DNA of 10,349 nucleotides from positions 1 to 10,349 of the forward strand of contig DALF01000071.1 of NCBI GenBank assembly GCA_002499345.1, written 5' to 3'. The translations under genes and the position numbers were made by a program. The notes beneath the pieces are model-generated. The model saw nothing but the letters and a program-made list of their open reading frames with translations. It did no database searches and was not told where the DNA came from. Of this stretch, positions 1-4,615 are shown one piece after another (the stretch's first letter is position 1; every line of letters starts with the position of its first letter). The stretch is from Euryarchaeota archaeon UBA170 (GTDB lineage Archaea; Thermoplasmatota; Poseidoniia; Poseidoniales; Thalassarchaeaceae).

Positions 1-42
1 GTCGCCCGGATGCTTAACAGCCACTGGGTGACCGGTGAACGC

Positions 43-48
43 GGGAGG
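43..48 (+). promoter_or_regulatory. Shine-Dalgarno site deciding the rps13 start
   Basis: GGGAGG lies 7 bases before ATG 56, typical spacing for pairing with the 16S rRNA 3' end. It favours ATG 56 over the in-frame GTG at 35, which has no such site immediately before it. Confidence 0.75.
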
Positions 49-55
49 ACCGTAC

Positions 56-523
56 ATGACAGGAACAGATGAGACCCAACTAGGAGACGACTTCTCATAC
101 ATCATCAGAATTGCAGATACAGACGTAGATGGACTACGAAAGATATCGGTCGGATTGTGCTCTATCAAAGGAATAGGGATGAGAACAGCAGAGATGATTT
201 GTAGGCTTTCTGGAGTAGATGGAAGTAAGCTTGGCGGAAATCTTAGCGATGAAGAGCAGGATAAACTCAGAGATTCTATTGGAACTTACGCTACTGAGAT
301 GCCCTGGTGGCTGATGAACAGGCAGAGAGATCTAGAGACTAACGAAGACGCTCATATTGTCGCCCTTGAAGTGAAGATGACTAGAGACGATGACGTTGCA
401 AGAATAGCAGGGATCAAGACTTATCGCGGCATGAGGCACAGAAGTGGCCACAAGGTCAGAGGACAGAGACTGAGGAGCAATGGTAGAAAGGGCTCCGCAC
501 TTGGTGTCCAGAGGAAGAAGTGA
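56..523 (+). CDS. rps13: Small ribosomal subunit protein uS13 (S13)
   Basis: Archaeal uS13 sits in the head of the small ribosomal subunit and contacts the P-site tRNA and the bridge to the large subunit. The product is 155 residues, normal for the archaeal/eukaryotic form. The N-terminal half carries the helical core with the KGIGMRTAEMICRLSG stretch (helix-hairpin-helix-like). The last 32 residues (about 124-155) are the arginine/lysine-rich tail with RGMRHRSGHKVRGQR and a closing GVQRKK, which is diagnostic. I chose ATG 56 because GGGAGG at 43-48 lies 7 bases upstream. An in-frame GTG at 35 lies upstream of that site and would bury it. The gene leads a cluster with rps4, rps11 and rpoD, the conserved archaeal order; rps4 begins 9 bases after its stop. 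Identity is very secure. Confidence 0.96.
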   Translation: MTGTDETQLGDDFSYIIRIADTDVDGLRKISVGLCSIKGIGMRTAEMICRLSGVDGSKLGGNLSDEEQDKLRDSIGTYATEMPWWLMNRQRDLETNEDAHIVALEVKMTRDDDVARIAGIKTYRGMRHRSGHKVRGQRLRSNGRKGSALGVQRKK

Positions 524-529
524 GGTGAT
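522..529 (+). promoter_or_regulatory. Shine-Dalgarno site of rps4
   Basis: GAGGTGAT starts inside the rps13 stop codon and ends 3 bases before the rps4 ATG at 533. The overlap with the preceding stop suggests the two genes are translated from one message. Confidence 0.75.
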
Positions 530-532
530 TAG

Positions 533-1216
533 ATGGGCGATCCAAAATTTGCAAGGCCTAAGACTCAAACACCCACTCATCCTTGGAAACAAGCAAGAAT
601 AGAGGAGGAGCACGCTTTGAAGGCTAAATATGGTCTAAAGAAGGTAGGAGGGATGAGAGAGATTTGGAGGGAGAAATCCGCTCTCAGGAGACATCGAAAT
701 CAGGCTATGAAGCTAATCGGTAGAGTGGACACATCCGAAGGTCACTATGCTAGGGAAAAGGATGACTTGATTGCTTCCTTGACCAGAAAGGGACTCCTCT
801 CAGACGGTTCGATTTTAGATAGCGTTTTGCAGATAGATGTAGAGCTGATGCTAGCTAGAAGGCTTCAGTCGCAGGTTTACTACAAGGGATTGGCTCCCTC
901 TATGAGAGCTGCTAGGAATCTGATAGTTCACGGACATATTTCTGTTGGGGACCAGAAAATGACCGTGCCCGGCTATCACTTACTCAGAGAAGAGGAAGAG
1001 ATGCTGAGGTACACTTCAGGATCCAAGTATGAGAATCCAGATCATCCTTTCAGGCAAGATCTAGAGAAGATAAGGGCCACTATAGACACATCTGAAGAAG
1101 AAGCAAATACTGTGGGGGGCCCAGTTAAGGTAGCAGATACTTTCGTTGAAGACATCAAAGCCGGTGAAGCAACTGCTCCTACTGTAGAGGATACTGTTCC
1201 AGAAGGTGGTAACTGA
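533..1216 (+). CDS. rps4: Small ribosomal subunit protein uS4 (S4)
   Basis: uS4 is a primary 16S rRNA binding protein that nucleates assembly of the small-subunit body. The product is 227 residues. The N-terminal part (1-100) begins MGDPKFARPK, followed by a basic helical region typical of archaeal S4. An S4 RNA-binding domain follows at about 103-152 (LMLARRLQSQVYYKGLAPS, then the IVHGHISVGD strand). After about residue 185 there is an acidic, low-complexity tail rich in E, D, T, A and V. Archaeal S4 proteins are usually nearer 170-190 residues (family knowledge), so this tail is an extension and probably disordered. The stop TGA overlaps the rps11 ATG by one base (TGATG), a sign of translational coupling. 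Confidence 0.96.
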   Translation: MGDPKFARPKTQTPTHPWKQARIEEEHALKAKYGLKKVGGMREIWREKSALRRHRNQAMKLIGRVDTSEGHYAREKDDLIASLTRKGLLSDGSILDSVLQIDVELMLARRLQSQVYYKGLAPSMRAARNLIVHGHISVGDQKMTVPGYHLLREEEEMLRYTSGSKYENPDHPFRQDLEKIRATIDTSEEEANTVGGPVKVADTFVEDIKAGEATAPTVEDTVPEGGN

Positions 1217-1596
1217 TGTCTCACAAGGCTATTTTACATATCTTCACCACACACAACAATGTCTTGATGACTGCCACGGATCTCACTGGATCTGAGACCA
1301 TCTGCAAAGTATCAGGAGGAATGGTAACTAAGGGTGGTTCTGAGAAATCCAGCTCATTCGCTTCCATGAGGGCCGCCGAGAGAATGGCTGAAATGCTGAC
1401 AGAGAAGGATTTCAATCAGGTCATTGTGAAGTATAGAGGAGCTGGTGGAAATAAGTCTCACAGCGCTCCAGGCGCTACCTCTGCTATCAGAGCATTAACA
1501 AGAGCTGGAATGCAGGTTACCAGAATAGAAGATGTTACTCCCATACCAACTGATGGTACTAAGTCAAAAGGAGGGCGCCGAGGAAGGCGTGTCTGA
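1216..1596 (+). CDS. rps11: Small ribosomal subunit protein uS11 (S11)
   Basis: uS11 lies on the platform of the small subunit, near the E site and the mRNA exit. The 126-residue product has the family landmarks: the early HNNVLMTATDLTG strand-turn, the VSGGMVTKGGSEKSSSFASM stretch, and the glycine-rich YRGAGGNKSHSAPGATSAIR segment at about 73-92 that binds rRNA. It ends in the basic tail GGRRGRRV (about 119-126). The ATG at 1216 overlaps the rps4 stop by one base and is preceded by AAGGTGGT at 1203-1210 inside the rps4 end. It sits between rps4 and rpoD, as in most archaeal genomes. Nothing is unusual in the protein. Confidence 0.97.
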   Translation: MSHKAILHIFTTHNNVLMTATDLTGSETICKVSGGMVTKGGSEKSSSFASMRAAERMAEMLTEKDFNQVIVKYRGAGGNKSHSAPGATSAIRALTRAGMQVTRIEDVTPIPTDGTKSKGGRRGRRV

Positions 1597-1601
1597 GGTG
1601 A
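1595..1601 (+). promoter_or_regulatory. Shine-Dalgarno site deciding the rpoD start
   Basis: GAGGTGA overlaps the rps11 stop codon and ends 5 bases before ATG 1607. It selects ATG 1607 over the in-frame candidates from 1532 on, which lie inside rps11. Confidence 0.8.
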
Positions 1602-1606
1602 AAAAT

Positions 1607-2494
1607 ATGGTTAATGCAGAGATTCTCTATGAAGACGACGAGAAAATAAAGATTCTTTTGAAGGAAACCGATCGGGCTTTTGTCAACTCCATTAGGAGGA
1701 CTTTGATGTCCGATACCCCAAAAATGGCTATCGAGACTGTGAGGTTCGTCAAGAAGACTGAGGAGGAAGATGGAGGACTCTGGGAGACTGACGGACCTCT
1801 TCCAGATGAAGTCATTGCACAAAGGCTAGCGATGATACCCATTCCCACGAAGCACGATGAATTCTACTTTCAAGATGAGTGCCCGACCTGTGCTGATATG
1901 GTAGAGGAAGACAGAGGATGCGCCCTCTGCACAATGCTATACTACTGCCAAGTAAAAGGTTCCAATGAAGGAGTATGGGTCACCGCCGGCGATCTTAATT
2001 TCCTAGGAGATGCGGATGGTTTCATTTCCAGTAAATATCAATCTATCCCGATCACAAAACTATTCCAAGGACAGATGATTGAGTTCTCGGCTACGGCTAT
2101 TATGGGAAGGGGAAGAGACCACATCAAGTGGTCTCCTGTGTGTGGCGTAACCTTCAGTCCAAGGCAGCACGGGATCATCAAGACCAAATCCAGATCGAAG
2201 ATACTTTGGGACTTGGGCCTTAACATCAAATCTGGAGATTTCAATAAGGATGGAAAGTTAGTAGATGTAGAAAAAGTCGACCTCTTAAGAAAGGACTTGA
2301 ATCATGTCGGCTCTGGGACTGAAGAGTCTAGGGAATTCAAGGATGCTGTTGTTTTGGAGGATATACCCAATGAGTTCATACTGTCCTTTGAGACCGATGG
2401 ATCGATGAGCCCGAAGGTTGCATTTGAAATGGCTATCAAGGAGCTATCCATTAGGTTTGGCGACATAGATGCCGATTTGAAGGCTGTTCTCTGA
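1607..2494 (+). CDS. rpoD: DNA-directed RNA polymerase subunit D (Rpo3)
   Basis: Rpo3 is the archaeal counterpart of bacterial alpha and eukaryotic Rpb3. It pairs with Rpo11 to form the platform on which the large RNA polymerase subunits assemble. From ATG 1607 the product is 295 residues. The N-terminal dimerisation region holds TDRAFVNSIRRTLMSDTPKM (21-40) and the EVIAQRLAMIPIPT motif (68-81). A cysteine loop at 92-108 (CPTC-x9-CALC) matches the position of the Rpb3 zinc loop. Residues 180-250 occupy the place of the ferredoxin-like domain of some archaeal D subunits but contain no cysteine, so no Fe-S cluster is expected. The C-terminal dimerisation helix contains SPKVAFEMAIKEL. The subunit is somewhat longer than many archaeal homologues. 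It closes the ribosomal cluster. Confidence 0.96.
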   Translation: MVNAEILYEDDEKIKILLKETDRAFVNSIRRTLMSDTPKMAIETVRFVKKTEEEDGGLWETDGPLPDEVIAQRLAMIPIPTKHDEFYFQDECPTCADMVEEDRGCALCTMLYYCQVKGSNEGVWVTAGDLNFLGDADGFISSKYQSIPITKLFQGQMIEFSATAIMGRGRDHIKWSPVCGVTFSPRQHGIIKTKSRSKILWDLGLNIKSGDFNKDGKLVDVEKVDLLRKDLNHVGSGTEESREFKDAVVLEDIPNEFILSFETDGSMSPKVAFEMAIKELSIRFGDIDADLKAVL

Positions 2495-2500
2495 GCGGGA

Positions 2501-2508
2501 TATATTAT
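2501..2508 (+). promoter_or_regulatory. TATA-like promoter element of the pantoate kinase gene
   Basis: TATATTAT lies just after the rpoD stop, centred about 28 bases before GTG 2533. Archaeal transcription usually starts about 25 bases downstream of the TATA centre, so the message would begin within a few bases of the start codon, that is, leaderless. The lack of a Shine-Dalgarno site before GTG 2533 agrees. The call rests on position and composition only. Confidence 0.5.
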
Positions 2509-2532
2509 TTCCCTCTAGTACACGGAACATTC

Positions 2533-3507
2533 GTGCCAGAGTTGCTGGGGAGGGGATTCTGTGGCGGTCACGTCACCCTTATCTTTACCGTTGAAGACCA
2601 TGATCCTGAACCTATCAATCAAGGCAGCAGAGGTATTGGTATCTGTCTAGAAGATGGTGTGGAGATTATTTGCAGGGGGAAGGAAGGAGTAGGAAGACTG
2701 GATGTTTCCTTTACTGAGCATGTGGGGGATCCAGGATTGTATGAAGATGCTCTGAATCTTCTCTCGAAGGAGATTCCTGAGATTATGGATTATGATTGGG
2801 AGGCTACTGTCAAGTTGGGATTGCCGACCGGACAGGGTTTTGGGATGTCTGCCGCGGGCTCCGTTTCTTTCTGTAGTTCTATTCAGAGAGCCATTGGGAT
2901 ACCTTACGAAGAGGGACGTAGGCGTTCTCTGATGATTGCTCATCTTGTGGATCGTAAAAGATCGAGTGGTTTAGGGGATGTGACTGCCTTATCTACTGGT
3001 GGGGTAGAGATAAGAAAAATCCCTGGATCTCCATTTAGTGGACACCTTCTGAATAGTGGTCCTGGAAAGTCCGAAGGATGGTCTACTGAGACAGAAATAA
3101 TACTCGCTTGGAAGAACGAGGGGAGCAAACATACCTCGTCCTATATTGATAATCCAGAGTGGAGAGCATTGATTTCAGAAGCAGGGAATAGGAATCTTGA
3201 GGGATTGTCAGAGAATCGGTGGAGTGATTCAAGATGGAGTGAAATCCTGGATAATTCAAAGAGGTTCTCTGAAGAAAGTGGTTTGTCTAGTGAGGAGTCT
3301 CGTGCTGACGTGCTAAGAAAGTGTGAGAAAGCGATGATTGAGAGTGGGGTTGATCATAGTGGAGTGGGGCTTCTTTGTATGCTAGGAACTAGTGTGGCTA
3401 TTGTTCCGAATAATCTCGAATTAGGACTTGGAAGAGTAGATGAATTTATGCATCTACTGGATTCCTTCGGACTGAATAATATTTTAACAAGGATTGGAGA
3501 GATCTAG
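2533..3507 (+). CDS. Pantoate kinase (GHMP kinase family)
   Basis: Pantoate kinase phosphorylates pantoate to 4-phosphopantoate, which phosphopantothenate synthetase then joins to beta-alanine. This is the archaeal route to CoA and replaces bacterial PanC/PanK. The product is 324 residues. The N-terminal GRGFCGGHVTLIF, then GSRGIGICLEDGV (31-43), match the family's opening strands. The GHMP ATP-binding loop is LPTGQGFGMSAAGS (97-110), and SGLGDVTALSTGGVEIR (145-161) is the conserved glycine-rich segment typical of this family (COG1829). The C-terminal half is more divergent. The GTG start has no Shine-Dalgarno site but a TATA-like element upstream, so the gene is probably a separate leaderless unit rather than the end of the ribosomal operon. 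Its stop shares a CTAG with the stop of the convergent nuclease gene. Another GHMP kinase function is possible but less likely. Confidence 0.85.
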   Translation: MPELLGRGFCGGHVTLIFTVEDHDPEPINQGSRGIGICLEDGVEIICRGKEGVGRLDVSFTEHVGDPGLYEDALNLLSKEIPEIMDYDWEATVKLGLPTGQGFGMSAAGSVSFCSSIQRAIGIPYEEGRRRSLMIAHLVDRKRSSGLGDVTALSTGGVEIRKIPGSPFSGHLLNSGPGKSEGWSTETEIILAWKNEGSKHTSSYIDNPEWRALISEAGNRNLEGLSENRWSDSRWSEILDNSKRFSEESGLSSEESRADVLRKCEKAMIESGVDHSGVGLLCMLGTSVAIVPNNLELGLGRVDEFMHLLDSFGLNNILTRIGEI

Positions 3508-4577
3508 GAATTTGATTCTTCATGAAACTTATCTAAAAGCGACAAGTCCAGTGGACTTGCATCTAACTGCTCAGCCCCATTGATGACCAGTCCATCACAG
3601 AATCCATGCCTATACACAATGGCCCCATGACCATATTCTGCCACATAACGATCGACTTGCTTCTGTGTTTTCTTTCGTGGGAACTTTAGATCGGCGCCAA
3701 AGAAGTGTTTGGCATCTATCCATGCACACGGAACTCCGTTGATTCTGACATCATCAATCATCAGGAGGTCTGGTGTAATTACTGCTCTTCCTTCTGACTT
3801 CTTCTGTTCTGCCATTAAGTCCTCTTGGGTCCTGTACCTCACGCCGATGGAGTCGAAAAACAAGTAAAGAACGTCTTCGAAAACCATTGACGCCTTGTGC
3901 GTCTCGTCCTGATTAACTGAGCTTACTCTATCCAGAGATTCTGCTAGCTCGAACTGTTCTCTGTCTCTGTCTTTCATCCTACTAGGTTGCTTCAAGAATT
4001 CTTTTATCCTGTTCTTACCCCATCCCCTACCTGTCAGTATAGCTCTGAAAGTATTCACAGGTGGAGCATCGAATCTCTTTGAAAGCGCTATAACATCTTC
4101 ACCAGAGTCATACCTTCGATTTAGCTCATTTGATCTGCGCATAAGTTTGTGGTGGGAGTAAACGCTCTTCTCTTGATTTAGCGCATTCCGGAGAGAAAGC
4201 GCCTGCTCCAGAGAGATTGGCAGACCCTCCAACTGTGATGCTATCTCATCCACTCTTTCTTGTGGTAGGAACCCAAATTCACCTCTTCTCATCACAATAT
4301 CGCCTGCCTTTTTCTGGACGTTCTTGGATACAGCATTTAGCTCCCAGTTCACATCTATTATTCTCGGAGGAGGGTCTATTTCAGAAGGAAATCCCATTGG
4401 AAGAGGGTCTACTGAAAATCTACCTAGAGCCCTATCGATAGACTCGGATTGGTCGTCCCTCTTTACTGCGTTATCGCTTCGTCTTCCCTCGGGACGTTTC
4501 CTAGGCCTGCGTCGGCCGCGACTCTTTCTTTCTCTTTTCTCTTCGCTCAACGAAACTCCGAGAGCAGTTAGCCCCAT
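3504..4577 (-). CDS. Predicted PD-(D/E)XK nuclease, TPD/CDIN1 (C15orf41) family
   Basis: No archaeal function is established. Residues 8-45 are a strongly basic, probably disordered tail (RGRRRPRKRPEGRR). Residues 137-197 (VYSHHKLMRRSNELNRRY, then ALSKRFDAPPVNTFRAIL) resemble the helical N-terminal region of human CDIN1, the codanin-1 partner. The C-terminal part has the restriction-enzyme-like pattern: E234 in FEDVLYLFFDSIG, D270 in the name-giving TPD motif, D288-A-K290 in WIDAKHFFG, and a QxxxY motif (Q307, Y311) before GHGAIVYRHGF. These are the expected metal-binding and catalytic positions, so an active metal-dependent nuclease is predicted. It lies 35 bases after leuS on the same strand. 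A weak GGTGG (4582-4586) precedes ATG 4577, and a TATA-like stretch lies at 4606-4615. Family assignment comes from motif recall, not a search. Confidence 0.75.
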   Translation of the reverse strand: MGLTALGVSLSEEKRERKSRGRRRPRKRPEGRRSDNAVKRDDQSESIDRALGRFSVDPLPMGFPSEIDPPPRIIDVNWELNAVSKNVQKKAGDIVMRRGEFGFLPQERVDEIASQLEGLPISLEQALSLRNALNQEKSVYSHHKLMRRSNELNRRYDSGEDVIALSKRFDAPPVNTFRAILTGRGWGKNRIKEFLKQPSRMKDRDREQFELAESLDRVSSVNQDETHKASMVFEDVLYLFFDSIGVRYRTQEDLMAEQKKSEGRAVITPDLLMIDDVRINGVPCAWIDAKHFFGADLKFPRKKTQKQVDRYVAEYGHGAIVYRHGFCDGLVINGAEQLDASPLDLSLLDKFHEESNS

Positions 4578-4605
4578 GAACCCACCGTGTGGATAGTGAT
4601 AGGAT

Positions 4606-4615
4606 TTGTATATCA
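4606..4615 (-). promoter_or_regulatory. Possible TATA element of the TPD nuclease gene
   Basis: On the minus strand the stretch reads TGATATACAA and overlaps the leuS stop codon. Its centre is about 33 bases before ATG 4577, which would give a 5' leader of a few bases. It could let the nuclease gene be transcribed apart from leuS, but the match is weak. Confidence 0.3.

Noticed and set aside
1..55. Possible end of an upstream gene or RNA before rps13.
   Set aside because: All three plus frames stop soon (15-17, 29-31 and 70-72), and the visible piece is too short to assign. I see no T-loop or CCA-like tRNA end.
35..55. GTG start at 35 for rps13.
   Set aside because: It would place the strong GGGAGG site inside the gene and add seven residues not expected in uS13; ATG 56 fits better.
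1532..1606. Longer rpoD starting inside rps11.
   Set aside because: The extra 25 residues are the other-frame reading of the basic rps11 tail, and GAGGTGA directly precedes ATG 1607.
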